Source of the DNA: a virus
Virus record (IMG/VR): IMGVR_UViG_3300043436_003709
Coordinates: 1-47,191 of that record
Length of the DNA: 47,191 nt
Strand: one strand, 5' to 3'
How positions within the stretch are numbered: the first letter of the stretch is position 1; each line of letters begins with the position of its first letter. Positions 15,017 through 23,280 of this stretch are shown here, one piece after another. The notes beneath the pieces were generated by a model. It worked only from the letters and a program-made list of their open reading frames with translations, ran no database searches and was not told where the DNA came from. Position numbers and translations under genes: made by a program.

Positions 15017-16327
15017 CTATTTGTTAAAGAATTTATCTACGATTGTTCCTATGTACTCTATTTGCTCTAATGTAATAACTGGAGAGCATCCTAGGAAGAA
15101 AGTATCTGTTGTTACTTTTCTCGATACTGGATACTTTTCGATTACTTCTTTTGAATCAATCAAATGAGAGTATCCTGGTTGAAGCATAATATTACCTGCA
15201 AAGTAAGGTCTTGTTTGAATCTTATTTGCTTCTAGGAATTGACAAAATTCAGATCTTGTAAACCCTACTCCGTCTCTAACTGTTAAGGCAACTGCAAACC
15301 AATCTGGATCTGATTTAGCTGTAGCTTTAGGAAGTATAAATTTATCTTCATACTTCTTAAAGATATCAACAATTGCTTTATGATTTCTTCTTCTTAGTAC
15401 TCCGATCTCCTCTAGCTTACCTAACTGAACATTCCCCATTGCTGCTTGTAACTCTGTAGGTTTTAAATTGTATCCGATCTCTTCGTAAGTATATTTGTGA
15501 TCAAATACTTCATTAGGAAGACTTGGTAACCAATTACTAAATCTGATACCACATGAACCACACTCTAAAGCATTTGCTTTACCTTGACAGTAACATCCTC
15601 TACCCCAATCTCTAAAACTTCTTAGTATCTTTTCTAGTTGTGGATCACTACATGCTACAAATCCTCCTTCACCCATTGTAATGTGATGTGCTGGATAGAA
15701 TGAACATGAAGACATTTTACCAAATGATCCTAACATCTTACCATCGTAAGTTGTTCCTAAAGCATCACAACAATCTTCTAACAGAATTAAATCGTATTTG
15801 TTTACAATTTCCATTAATCGATCCATGTTAGGTGGATTGCCCAATACGTGAGCAAATGTAATTATCTTAGCATCCGGATGATCAATGCATGCTTGCTCTA
15901 CTTGATCTAAATCTAGGTTAAGAGATTCTAATTCAATATCAACAAAGATTGGCGTAAAGCCTACCTGAATGGTAGGACTAAGTGTAGCTGGAAATCCAGC
16001 TATTGGAGTAATTACTTTTGTACCTTTTGGAAGGTTTAATCCTCTCTTAGATGTCAGAGCTAACATCATTAATAAATTAGCACTTGAACCGCTATTGACA
16101 ATAACTCCGGTCTTCTGTCCTAGCTTCTTAGGAAACTTTCTTTCAAACATTGCTCCTTCTTTTCCTAGAACTAACCATCCTTCAAGCATAGTCCTAACAA
16201 CTGCTTGAGCTTCCTGGCTATCGAAATAAGGTCCAGCATATTGAACTAAGTCCTCTCCTGCTACCCATTTCTTCTCGCTATCTTTCTTTGTAATATACTC
16301 TTGTACTAAATTTAAAATACTATCCAT
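15017..16327 (-). CDS. rfbH: RfbH/E1-type PMP-dependent nucleotide-sugar 3-dehydratase
   Basis: 436 residues, DegT/DnrJ/EryC1/StrS fold. In place of the catalytic Lys of aminotransferases it has His: SFYPAHHITMGEGG (H214-H215), as in CDP-6-deoxy-hexulose 3-dehydrase (E1, RfbH, DdhC). Cysteines C187-x57-C245-x1-C247 followed by C256/C259 nearly match the E1 [2Fe-2S] pattern C-x57-C-x1-C-x7-C. This enzyme removes the 3-hydroxyl of a 4-keto-6-deoxy sugar using PMP and a ferredoxin-type reductase (E3, not seen here). It indicates 3,6-dideoxysugar chemistry in this operon. GTTATG start context. Confidence 0.85.
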   Translation of the reverse strand: MDSILNLVQEYITKKDSEKKWVAGEDLVQYAGPYFDSQEAQAVVRTMLEGWLVLGKEGAMFERKFPKKLGQKTGVIVNSGSSANLLMMLALTSKRGLNLPKGTKVITPIAGFPATLSPTIQVGFTPIFVDIELESLNLDLDQVEQACIDHPDAKIITFAHVLGNPPNMDRLMEIVNKYDLILLEDCCDALGTTYDGKMLGSFGKMSSCSFYPAHHITMGEGGFVACSDPQLEKILRSFRDWGRGCYCQGKANALECGSCGIRFSNWLPSLPNEVFDHKYTYEEIGYNLKPTELQAAMGNVQLGKLEEIGVLRRRNHKAIVDIFKKYEDKFILPKATAKSDPDWFAVALTVRDGVGFTRSEFCQFLEANKIQTRPYFAGNIMLQPGYSHLIDSKEVIEKYPVSRKVTTDTFFLGCSPVITLEQIEYIGTIVDKFFNK

Positions 16328-16334
16328 AACTAAT

Positions 16335-16958
16335 TTATAAAGTGTCGTAATAATTATTCTGTCTTTCTTGTCTTTGGATTGTTTTTGGATGGTACAGGGA
16401 ATAATCCTCTTCCATTGGTAAAGTTGTATAGGCTTTAAATCCCTCTAACCTCTCATGAACTTTATTTATCCATTTTATCTCAGGAGTATTTCTGTAAACT
16501 CTCCATTGAAAGTCTGGCCAATTAATCCATCCTTCTGAATTTACATTCCAGTTCCATTTCTGGATATGATTCTGTGTAAGTCCTTCTACAGTATTAACTC
16601 TAGGTACCAGTATTACGTCTAGTTCAGGATTTAATTCTAGGATACTTGGTAAGGATTCTATAAGAGGTGTACAAGGAATTTCATCAGCATCTATCTGAAA
16701 GATATAATCTCCTGAACAGTATGTTGTGAGTAAGTTCTTCCAATCTGCAAAATGTCCTTGGAAGGATCCTTTATACCAGTTGAGTTCTCCGTTTACAGAT
16801 TTACTTCTAAGGTATTCTTCAACTCCTTCATCTCCACTACCTTGATCATAAAGTACCACTATTTGATCTTCTTTTCTTTTATTCTTTAAAAGAAATGTAA
16901 TAAGTTTCTGTATTTCCAAAAACTCATCCCTTACTGTTATTGCATAAGTTATTTTCAT
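16335..16958 (-). CDS. Family 2 glycosyltransferase (WaaE/KdtX-like)
   Basis: 207 residues, compact GT-A enzyme: MKITYAITVRDEFLEI at the start, LYDQGSGDEGVEEYL, FQIDADEIP (DxD at about 107), and WINKVHERLEG near the end, which is the conserved WxxxVHE block of WaaE/KdtX-type beta-glycosyltransferases. The ATG is only 3 nt after the -7 box of the promoter at 16962-16992, so its mRNA may be leaderless; the MKITYAITV strand makes a later start unlikely. Confidence 0.8.
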   Translation of the reverse strand: MKITYAITVRDEFLEIQKLITFLLKNKRKEDQIVVLYDQGSGDEGVEEYLRSKSVNGELNWYKGSFQGHFADWKNLLTTYCSGDYIFQIDADEIPCTPLIESLPSILELNPELDVILVPRVNTVEGLTQNHIQKWNWNVNSEGWINWPDFQWRVYRNTPEIKWINKVHERLEGFKAYTTLPMEEDYSLYHPKTIQRQERQNNYYDTL

Positions 16959-16961
16959 ACA

Positions 16962-16992
16962 TTAATATATGAACTTTATTCTTTATCTGCAA
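16962..16992 (-). promoter_or_regulatory. Class I promoter at the head of the glycan operon
   Basis: TTG (16992-16990), 20 bases, TATATTAA (16969-16962). The -33 lies in the last codons of the upstream gene. Only three bases separate the -7 box from the ATG at 16958, implying a leaderless or very short-leader transcript. Confidence 0.75.
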
Positions 16993-17437
16993 CTTCTATC
17001 TCAAAAAATCCTATCATCTCTAAAGCATCTATAAAATCTCTTTGTCCAAACATCTGAGCATTTCTCATATCCATTTTATGTGTTTGACCTTTAGGGAAGT
17101 TTGCTTTTTCTTCCTCTGTAATCTCAATAGCTTTTACTGCAGACCACATCCAGTTATCTTTCGATGTACCGTCTAAGAATACCATTCCTTTTCCTGGAAG
17201 AGTAATTGTGGAAGGAAACCATACTTGACTATCTTTGTCAACATACATTATATCTTTGTAGAGTTCTGGTGCTGATTCTATTGCCTGTACTACAGCAGGA
17301 CTTCCAACTTTCATTACTGATGAGGATGATTTTCCGCATCCAAAACAAAGCCAAGTTGTTAAATCTTTTTCTATTTGCTGTTCATAACATGCATTACTCC
17401 CTCCACAAGGGCAATCCATTAATTGATCTTTTTCCAT
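16976..17437 (-). CDS. Conserved phage zinc-ribbon protein, 153 aa
   Basis: N-terminal C9-P-C11 and C31-F-G-C34 (WLCFGCGKSS) make a zinc ribbon. The rest (ELYKDIMYVD, VWFPSTITLPGKGMVFLDG, THKMDMRNAQMF, DFIDALEMIGFF) matches a hypothetical protein I recall from T4-like cyanophages and marine myoviruses. No function known. It is located between the two glycan sub-blocks and its 3' end contains the -33 of the next promoter. Confidence 0.7.
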   Translation of the reverse strand: MEKDQLMDCPCGGSNACYEQQIEKDLTTWLCFGCGKSSSSVMKVGSPAVVQAIESAPELYKDIMYVDKDSQVWFPSTITLPGKGMVFLDGTSKDNWMWSAVKAIEITEEEKANFPKGQTHKMDMRNAQMFGQRDFIDALEMIGFFEIEVADKE

Positions 17438-17439
17438 TA

Positions 17440-17973
17440 TTATATTTTTTTAGTTATTACGTAATTTCCTTTACTATTCTGGAGATTATATTGATTGTCT
17501 GTGTTCAATTTACTGAACATATTGTAAAAGTAGCTGTATCTGTCGTCCTCAAGTCCGTCACCGTCAAAAGGTGTAAAAGATATCCCACTAACCCTTCCTG
17601 ATCTTAGCAAAGGAGCTATCTCAGTACTTAGAACTTTCTGTAAAAATAAAGCTTTTAGCAACCTATTAGGATCTTTATCATTCCATTTGTACTGCTGCAA
17701 TGTATTTGGTGCGTTTAAATTTCCAAATTTTAATTCGTGGTATTTACTATCAGGATCATACACTAACCTAACTTCAAAAGGAGTGCTTGTTTCATCCCCT
17801 ACAAACTCCATAGGCTTAAAAACTCTTACGTCTCCTATATGAGCTGTCTTTACTGTCCATTGAGTAATTTCATTTAGAATATATTGTTTGGTAACCTCTT
17901 TCCTTTCAGCTAAGTTTGTATATTTACCTAATGTTTGATAAATCTCAGTTGCTAGTACTGTCAAGGCTCTCAT
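17440..17973 (-). CDS. Conserved phage hypothetical protein, 177 aa
   Basis: C-terminal block GISFTPFDGDGLEDDRYSYF followed by NMFSKLNTDNQYNL and YVITKK resembles a hypothetical protein found in T4-like marine phages. The N-terminus is helical (VLATEIYQTLGKY). No catalytic motif visible. Spaced 2 nt from the gene after it and directly abutting the glycosyltransferase gene upstream. Confidence 0.6.
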   Translation of the reverse strand: MRALTVLATEIYQTLGKYTNLAERKEVTKQYILNEITQWTVKTAHIGDVRVFKPMEFVGDETSTPFEVRLVYDPDSKYHELKFGNLNAPNTLQQYKWNDKDPNRLLKALFLQKVLSTEIAPLLRSGRVSGISFTPFDGDGLEDDRYSYFYNMFSKLNTDNQYNLQNSKGNYVITKKI

Positions 17974-19269
17974 CTATTCTATTTTTTTTAATTGTGGTAA
18001 TTGTATCTTCTTTAATTGAGGTAATTTTAACTGTACCTGCTTTGGAAATTCAGGAATATGCTGTGTTAGAAGGTTATTTAGCGTCTCTCTCATCTTTTCA
18101 TACGAGAATTGTGTTCTACTCTTATGTCCTTGTCTTTTAGCTAAAGGTTTCCATTTACCGTAATTGTCGTATATATCTTTAAACGCCTGCCCTACTTGAA
18201 CTGGATCTGCAGAAAACCATTGACTCTCTCTAAGTAACATCTTATCGACTGCTGCTGACGGATGTACGTTAGTAAGAGTTCCTCCTACGTACTTTACAAA
18301 TTCCTTATCAAGAAAATCCATGTGCCCTGACCAAGCTGATGCTATTATTGGTTTATTTACTAAGCTAAACTCTAGTAAAGGTCTTCCAAATCCTTCTCCT
18401 TTAGTTAGAGAAACCATTGCTTTTACCTTACCGTAGTTATATAGTTCGTTAATCTCTGTATCGGTCATATCACCGTGGAGTAAGTATATGTTTGGTAAAT
18501 CACCTTTAACAGTCTTTCTTATTGCATCTATCCTATCTAGTAGTTCTTCTCTATCCATAATAGATGTTCCTGATCCTGCTTGTACTTTTAATAGTAGGGC
18601 TGGTTTTTTTCCTCTAGGTTTATTTTTAAATGTTTCTAAGAAAGCTTTTATAGTATATCCAATATTCTTTCTATCCTCTCCTAAAGCTCCTGGTAGCCAG
18701 TGTCCTACTGCTAGAAAACAAAACATCTCATCTATCTCTTCGAATTTAAGCTTTGTAGGAAATGCAAGTGGACAATATTTTTCGATATCAACTCCTTCGA
18801 ATAGTACTTCAACCTTTGTACTTAGCTCTACTGTTCCTGTTACTTGTCCTGTTCTATTGTCTTGCATATTGAATTTAGACTCTTCAAACACCTTCTTACC
18901 ATGCTCAGAAGATACCAATACTAAATCCATATTATTACATCCCTGAATCCAGGAAGGATCACAAAGTGTTGTTTCGATACCGGCTGTTACTCCGATGTTA
19001 TATTTACCGACCTTTTGAAATTCATTTGGTACTGTAATCTGAATCCAGATATCTGGCTGTTGAGTTAGTTGTGGGATGATTCTAGAAGACAAAGATTCAT
19101 TGTTATGATCTTTTAAGTATCCAAATCTAGTATTACCCCATCTCTGGGAAAGTATTTTTACATCGTACTTATCTAAATCGATAATTGATTGTACAAAGTC
19201 TCTTGCTCTTGCTCCATATCCTGAGTAAGTGTCAACTGGGCAGCTTACTACTAATGTTGGTTTGCTCAT
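17974..19269 (-). CDS. Family 4-like glycosyltransferase
   Basis: 431 residues, GT-B fold. N-domain begins TLVVSCPVDTYSGYGARAR; C-domain has FLAVGHWLPGALGEDRKNIG, YLLHGDMTDTEINELY and the donor-phosphate signature TKGEGFGRPLLEFSLVNKPI (E-x7-E type) at about 290-310. The C-terminal 20 residues contain a tandem duplication of QLPQLKKI, possibly recent slippage. Family 4 enzymes are retaining transferases; substrate unknown. GTTATG start. Confidence 0.85.
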   Translation of the reverse strand: MSKPTLVVSCPVDTYSGYGARARDFVQSIIDLDKYDVKILSQRWGNTRFGYLKDHNNESLSSRIIPQLTQQPDIWIQITVPNEFQKVGKYNIGVTAGIETTLCDPSWIQGCNNMDLVLVSSEHGKKVFEESKFNMQDNRTGQVTGTVELSTKVEVLFEGVDIEKYCPLAFPTKLKFEEIDEMFCFLAVGHWLPGALGEDRKNIGYTIKAFLETFKNKPRGKKPALLLKVQAGSGTSIMDREELLDRIDAIRKTVKGDLPNIYLLHGDMTDTEINELYNYGKVKAMVSLTKGEGFGRPLLEFSLVNKPIIASAWSGHMDFLDKEFVKYVGGTLTNVHPSAAVDKMLLRESQWFSADPVQVGQAFKDIYDNYGKWKPLAKRQGHKSRTQFSYEKMRETLNNLLTQHIPEFPKQVQLKLPQLKKIQLPQLKKIE

Positions 19270-19271
19270 AA

Positions 19272-20714
19272 CTAGTATAGTAATTTATGTGTTATACGTT
19301 TTTTAGGCCTGTCTGTAATCTTATGTAATTCAAATCTTGCTCTTGGAACAAACTTTTCAAATGATTCATCCATTGCATCGATTATATTCTCGCACATCTG
19401 TCTTGCTGACATTCCTGATTCATCAGATGTTACCCATTCTCTTGCTTTCAATCCTTTAGCATCTCTTTCTTCTTTTGGCATATTATATGCCTGTAAAATA
19501 GCTTTTGCTACATCTTCTGGTGCACATCTATCATCGAAAATATAAGGAGTTGGAACTGAACCTACTAGTGATATGTTTGAAGGAAATACTGGGATAGCCC
19601 ACTCTCCACACTCCTTATAAGTGCCTCTATGGTTGGAAGGGAAATCAGGAGTAAAATCAATCCACTTACCATTTTCGTCTGTAAATCTCATCTGATCTTG
19701 CATACCTCCGGTTACATTGGCAATAATCATTCTACCTGCCATCATAGTCTCTGTCAGAGATAATCCCCATCCTTCGTTTGAAGTAATTAGTAATCCTATA
19801 TCAGCTGCATTGTAAAGTAAATTCATCTGAGGAGTGTCTAACTTATCTTGAGAGAAAAATACATTTGTATTTTCATCACATAAAGCTTCTCTTACTGCAT
19901 AAAGATCTGTACCGTTTTCATCGACAGCCTGTGTATGCATTACTAAAGCACATTTCTTAGCTTTCTCTTCTCCAATCATATCACAGAATAGCTTATAAGA
20001 AAATATTACATCTCCTGGAGATTTTCTTCTGATGTTTCTAGAATTAAATACTACTACGAAGTCAAATTCCTTTCCTTGAAACATATTCTTTTTGAACTCT
20101 TGAAGTAGTTCAAAATTCTCATGACCTTCTCTAATAGGGAAGAAATATTTATCATTTATTCCATGAGGAACATATTTAATAATTTTATCTTTAGCTGACT
20201 CTCCTAAAACTATTTCGTTGATATTTTTAGTTTGTTTTGAGATAGCCATTAACAAGTCACATGATTCGTAATAAGATTTGTTATATAAAGGTGCTGGAAG
20301 ATCATCCCAGATGTTTAGGTAGTGAATTGGAATTTCATTTCTGATCTCTCTTTCAATTTCAAACAACCAAGTCCAATATCTTGGATCAGTGAAGATAAAA
20401 ATAGCATCTGGTTTTTCTTGAGCTACTAAGTTTCTTATTTGCATTGCATCTCCATATCCATTATTGGGAAGTACTCTTACCCAGGCATCTTCAATACCGG
20501 CGAATTTATTTACATCTGAGGATATATCAAGACCTTTTCCTACTTCAGGGTGATTGATTGCTGCTCCAAGATTTATCCAATTAAAGTGATGTGCTGTTCC
20601 TACAACAATCTCTCTTGCCATAGTTGCGATACCGGAATGCATCCTAATATCATCGCATAACAAAAGAATCTTTTTACGATCCTCTTTCTTAACATAACGA
20701 AATTTTTCTTTCAT
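19272..20714 (-). CDS. Family 4-like glycosyltransferase, 480 aa
   Basis: GT-B enzyme. N-domain: ILLLCDDIRMHSGIATMAREI, the GxGG-like acceptor loop replaced by HSGIA. C-domain: VVFNSRNIRRKSPGDVIFSY (start), NVFFSQDKLDTPQMNLLYNA and ITSNEGWGLSLTETMMAGR, with the Glu pair of the donor site. C-terminal tail is basic. 2 nt before the next glycosyltransferase, so these two form a pair. Acceptors unknown. Confidence 0.85.
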   Translation of the reverse strand: MKEKFRYVKKEDRKKILLLCDDIRMHSGIATMAREIVVGTAHHFNWINLGAAINHPEVGKGLDISSDVNKFAGIEDAWVRVLPNNGYGDAMQIRNLVAQEKPDAIFIFTDPRYWTWLFEIEREIRNEIPIHYLNIWDDLPAPLYNKSYYESCDLLMAISKQTKNINEIVLGESAKDKIIKYVPHGINDKYFFPIREGHENFELLQEFKKNMFQGKEFDFVVVFNSRNIRRKSPGDVIFSYKLFCDMIGEEKAKKCALVMHTQAVDENGTDLYAVREALCDENTNVFFSQDKLDTPQMNLLYNAADIGLLITSNEGWGLSLTETMMAGRMIIANVTGGMQDQMRFTDENGKWIDFTPDFPSNHRGTYKECGEWAIPVFPSNISLVGSVPTPYIFDDRCAPEDVAKAILQAYNMPKEERDAKGLKAREWVTSDESGMSARQMCENIIDAMDESFEKFVPRARFELHKITDRPKKRITHKLLY

Positions 20715-20718
20715 GTAA

Positions 20719-20907
20719 TTATTTTAATTTAATATTTGTCTGTGTGTGAAGTTTTTGTTTAAATCCTTCTTCTGTAAGATACAAATAAATCGCTCTATCT
20801 ACAAGCTTTTGTAATGAAAATTTATACCTTACGCACTGTTCTTTAAATTCCTGTAGAAGATCCTCTTCTACTTTAACTGATGTTAATTTTTTACTAGTGT
20901 TTAGCAT
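20719..20907 (-). CDS. Ribbon-helix-helix DNA-binding protein, 62 aa
   Basis: LTSVKVEEDLLQEFKEQCVR forms the ribbon and first helix and FSLQKLVDRAIYLYL the second helix of an RHH (Arc/MetJ/CopG-type) repressor. It heads the run of glycosyltransferase genes and could regulate that operon. Both this protein and the 47-residue RHH protein at 32145-32288 begin MLNT, suggesting they are relatives. Confidence 0.75.
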   Translation of the reverse strand: MLNTSKKLTSVKVEEDLLQEFKEQCVRYKFSLQKLVDRAIYLYLTEEGFKQKLHTQTNIKLK

Positions 20908-20934
20908 TTGATTGTGTTTTAGTTTATATACATA

Positions 20935-20942
20935 TATAAATA
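20935..20942 (-). promoter_or_regulatory. Possible class II motif TATTTATA
   Basis: Located in the 40-bp gap before the RHH gene, inside a TATATTTATATATG tract, 27 nt from the ATG. No TTG at the class I distance. Low confidence because the whole gap is AT-rich. Confidence 0.3.
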
Positions 20943-20947
20943 TACCT

Positions 20948-21889
20948 CTATACTAAAACACCTGCATGACAATGCTCTGTTCCTTTATATTCACAAAGCA
21001 TACAATTTGACTTGGAAGGTTTCTTCTCATACTCCTTATCAATATACTGTCCTTGTTTATCAAAAGCATCATCAATAAATTTTGTGAGTGCTGTAGTGGC
21101 TTGTCCTCTTTTAATCTTTCCTGAAGGAGGTACAAACTCTTGAACTCTTCTACCCATAGCTGGAAATACTGGATCTTTAGGAACTTTTCTCTTTACAATA
21201 AAGTACTTTACATCCACTTTATCAATATCTATATTGAATTGTCTTGCTAAAAATTCTTTGTAAAGAAGTAATTGTGCTAGCTTTTTATCATCTTTCTTTG
21301 CCCAATCATTCCATCCTGAAGTTGACGTTTTAATATCTAAAATGATATATTTGTCATCCTGTTCATCGTAGAGAACAATATCAATATATCCTTTGAAGAA
21401 TACATTGTCGGCTATTTTATGTATCAATGGAATTTCTACTCCAACCAGCTTAGTGTACTTGGTACTGAAGTAAACAGAGCGTTTCTTACGTACGTACTCT
21501 AGAATTTCAATACCATCATTATGAAACTCAGATAACTCTTGAGAGGTAGAGAAATGTTTTCCATACTTTTCTTTCTCTTGAGTATAGATTGTTTGCATCT
21601 TCTCCAATAGAAGTGTATTCAAATCCATCTCATTTGACTTCTTTACAGTTCCTTCATAGAGTTCTGTCAACCATTCCTGCACCACTTCGTGTACTGCTGT
21701 ACCGAATACTGTATGAATGGAAGGCTTGTACTCCTGTAATCCTTTAACATATTTCAATGCCCATTGATGAGGGCAAGTATTATATGCTAGAGTTTGACTA
21801 TATGAAATTGATTTGCTGATATTATAATCGATGACTGGATTGTAGAAATCTCTTATCAGGGTTACTTGTTTAAGAGTTTTCTTTGCCAT
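20948..21889 (-). CDS. PD-(D/E)XK nuclease, Cas4/RecB-like
   Basis: 313 residues. YNTCPHQWALKYVKG (Cys ~38) at the N-terminus, FGTAVHEVVQEWL, then GYIDIVLYDEQDDKYIILDI followed by KTS: the D-(x)n-D-I-K core of RecB-family nucleases. The C-terminus has three more Cys (SNCMLCEYKGTEHC), so with the N-terminal Cys it could hold a 4Fe-4S cluster as in Cas4/AddB. Such phage exonucleases act in recombination or DNA degradation. Overlaps the DUF3310 gene by 20 bp. Confidence 0.85.
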   Translation of the reverse strand: MAKKTLKQVTLIRDFYNPVIDYNISKSISYSQTLAYNTCPHQWALKYVKGLQEYKPSIHTVFGTAVHEVVQEWLTELYEGTVKKSNEMDLNTLLLEKMQTIYTQEKEKYGKHFSTSQELSEFHNDGIEILEYVRKKRSVYFSTKYTKLVGVEIPLIHKIADNVFFKGYIDIVLYDEQDDKYIILDIKTSTSGWNDWAKKDDKKLAQLLLYKEFLARQFNIDIDKVDVKYFIVKRKVPKDPVFPAMGRRVQEFVPPSGKIKRGQATTALTKFIDDAFDKQGQYIDKEYEKKPSKSNCMLCEYKGTEHCHAGVLV

Positions 21890-22139
21890 CTTTTAAATTT
21901 TTGATTTCTCTCTTTAAATACCATAAAGCTTTTTCAAGTTCCTGGATTGTATCGTCTTTTTTTCCAGCTCTTGAAATATATTTAACAGTATTTCCTAAAC
22001 AGAAACCTAACTTCCAGGCTTCAATAACTTTAATTGCTTCGTAGGGGTTGTCTTTTCCTCCGTAGTGTTGAGGATGGTTTACTAGTTCTTTCTTTTGACT
22101 TGGCTCGTCAATAGTAAAGATTGCTTCTCTATCATTCAT
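21870..22139 (-). CDS. DUF3310 protein
   Basis: 89 residues with the family signature: NHPQHYGGKDNPYEAIKVIE followed by FCLGNTVKYISRAGKK and ELEKALWYLKREI. DUF3310 proteins are widespread small phage proteins associated with nucleotide metabolism and replication genes, without proven activity. First gene after the promoter at 22160-22190. Confidence 0.85.
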   Translation of the reverse strand: MNDREAIFTIDEPSQKKELVNHPQHYGGKDNPYEAIKVIEAWKLGFCLGNTVKYISRAGKKDDTIQELEKALWYLKREIKNLKDGKENS

Positions 22140-22159
22140 AATAACATTTTTATATTACT

Positions 22160-22190
22160 ATAATATAAGAAAAAAGACTTGTAAAAACAA
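22160..22190 (-). promoter_or_regulatory. Class I promoter, TTG-N20-TATATTAT
   Basis: TTG (22190-22188), 20 bases, TATATTAT (22167-22160). The TTG and most of the spacer are the terminator hairpin of the lysis operon. Confidence 0.8.
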
Positions 22191-22195
22191 GCCTT
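22174..22195 (-). terminator. Terminator of the lysis operon
   Basis: Minus-strand stem AAGGCTTGT / ACAAGTCTT (one G-T pair), loop TTTT, followed by TTTTTC. It begins at the stop codon of the spanin-like gene and its 3' T-run merges into the promoter at 22160. Confidence 0.85.
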
Positions 22196-22595
22196 ATTTA
22201 ATTAAAAGATATGATGTAGTTAGTATACCTACAATAGTTCCAACTTTCCATATAAAGGTTTTAGTCCTCTGACTTTTTAATTCTTTATGTAATTGTTCTG
22301 AAAGTTCTTTTGATAGCTGTAATTGATCGTTTTGAGTATTAATAATTAATTGGTTATTTTTATCTTTACTTTCTAATAGAGAGATAATTGTATCTTTTTG
22401 AGTTTCTCTTGCTTCTAGTTTTATTACCTTTTCTTGAGTAAGTTTTAATTCTTCCTTATATCTATCTCCAAGTATTAAATCCTTTACTATAAGTTTAGCA
22501 ATTGGTGTATTAATTTTTACCTTCGTTGTATCTGTCTGCGAAAAACTGTTCAAGCTCAGAAGCAGAATAGTTACTAATAACATTAATTTTTTCAT
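22194..22595 (-). CDS. Putative spanin-type protein with signal peptide and C-terminal TM
   Basis: 133 residues. Residues 1-19 are a signal peptide (MKKLMLLVTILLLSLNSFSQ), residues ~45-110 are a long coiled coil, and residues ~113-132 (TFIWKVGTIVGILTTSYLLI) form a C-terminal membrane helix. Unimolecular spanins have an exported N-terminus, coiled coil and C-terminal TM, but they usually carry a lipobox Cys, absent here. It overlaps the preceding coiled-coil gene by 86 bp, as Rz/Rz1 pairs often do. Last gene of the lysis operon. Confidence 0.55.
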   Translation of the reverse strand: MKKLMLLVTILLLSLNSFSQTDTTKVKINTPIAKLIVKDLILGDRYKEELKLTQEKVIKLEARETQKDTIISLLESKDKNNQLIINTQNDQLQLSKELSEQLHKELKSQRTKTFIWKVGTIVGILTTSYLLIK

Positions 22596-22857
22596 CTGTT
22601 TGTTGTTTGATTATAGATATATTGTTATCTATATGGTGAATTTCTTTTGTGATATTAACTACGTTGTCTTTCACTGAGTCTATTTTAGTGTCAATTTTTT
22701 CATTAATTATTTGTGCTGAGTCTATTTTAGTTTGAAGTGCTTCAATTTTGTCTTTATAAACCTTTACATCAGTCCTAATACTGTTAGTAGTAAAAATACT
22801 ATAACCCAGTAGTATAACTATAATAATAAGTAAAATATTTTGTTTATTTTGTAACAT
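22510..22857 (-). CDS. Putative inner-membrane spanin (Rz-like)
   Basis: 115 residues: N-terminal TM (NILLIIIVILLGYSIF), then a coiled coil of about 90 residues (VYKDKIEALQTKIDSAQIIN and following heptads). This is the layout of i-spanins, which link inner to outer membrane in the last step of lysis. Position right after the holin gene and 14-bp overlap with it support this. Long overlap with the next gene in another frame also fits a spanin pair. Confidence 0.6.
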   Translation of the reverse strand: MLQNKQNILLIIIVILLGYSIFTTNSIRTDVKVYKDKIEALQTKIDSAQIINEKIDTKIDSVKDNVVNITKEIHHIDNNISIIKQQTDEKINVISNYSASELEQFFADRYNEGKN

Positions 22858-23278
22858 TTCGTTCTCCCTTATGTTTATCTAGTTTATCTAAGATTTGAGT
22901 CAGTAATTCATTCTTAACTACTCCTACCATTGAGGCATTTTTTAGAATAGAGATTAACTGGAATACTAGGAATGGAGCCATAATTGTCTCACTTAACCAT
23001 GATGTTCCAGCAAATCCTTTTTCTATTGTTAGAATAGCAGATAACATTACTATCCAAAATCCAAATGTTCTTAGTACTTTTAATGCTTTGCGAGTTTGAA
23101 AACCTTCTTTTTTTATTCCAGACCATACACCAAAAAATCCATCAGCAAATACTACAAATGCTACTGAAAGATATTGTTCAATGTTGTCCATTGTTAGTTC
23201 CATAAAATAGGAACTTATGAATGCTAATGCTGTTGTCAATGTAAGTGTAATTATTAATGAGGCTTTCATCTTATACAT
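22844..23278 (-). CDS. Holin, phage_holin_4-like
   Basis: 144 residues with about four hydrophobic segments (~5-23, ~38-52, ~72-86, ~100-112) and a charged C-terminus (KLDKHKGERN). VVFADGFFGVWSGIKKEGF followed by KALKVLRTFGFW is the pattern of phage_holin_4/toxin-secretion holins. It is placed between endolysin and spanin-like genes. Two starts are possible (23278 or 23269); the first has the GTTATG context. Confidence 0.75.
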   Translation of the reverse strand: MYKMKASLIITLTLTTALAFISSYFMELTMDNIEQYLSVAFVVFADGFFGVWSGIKKEGFQTRKALKVLRTFGFWIVMLSAILTIEKGFAGTSWLSETIMAPFLVFQLISILKNASMVGVVKNELLTQILDKLDKHKGERNVTK

Positions 23279-23280
23279 AA

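Noticed and set aside
20953-21135. Minus-strand frame inside the Cas4/RecB-like gene
   Set aside because: It is an out-of-frame shadow of the nuclease gene, whose frame carries the cysteines and nuclease motif.
22844-23278. Holin start at the second ATG (23269)
   Set aside because: The first ATG has the usual GTTATG context and lies 2 nt after the endolysin stop, so it was kept.
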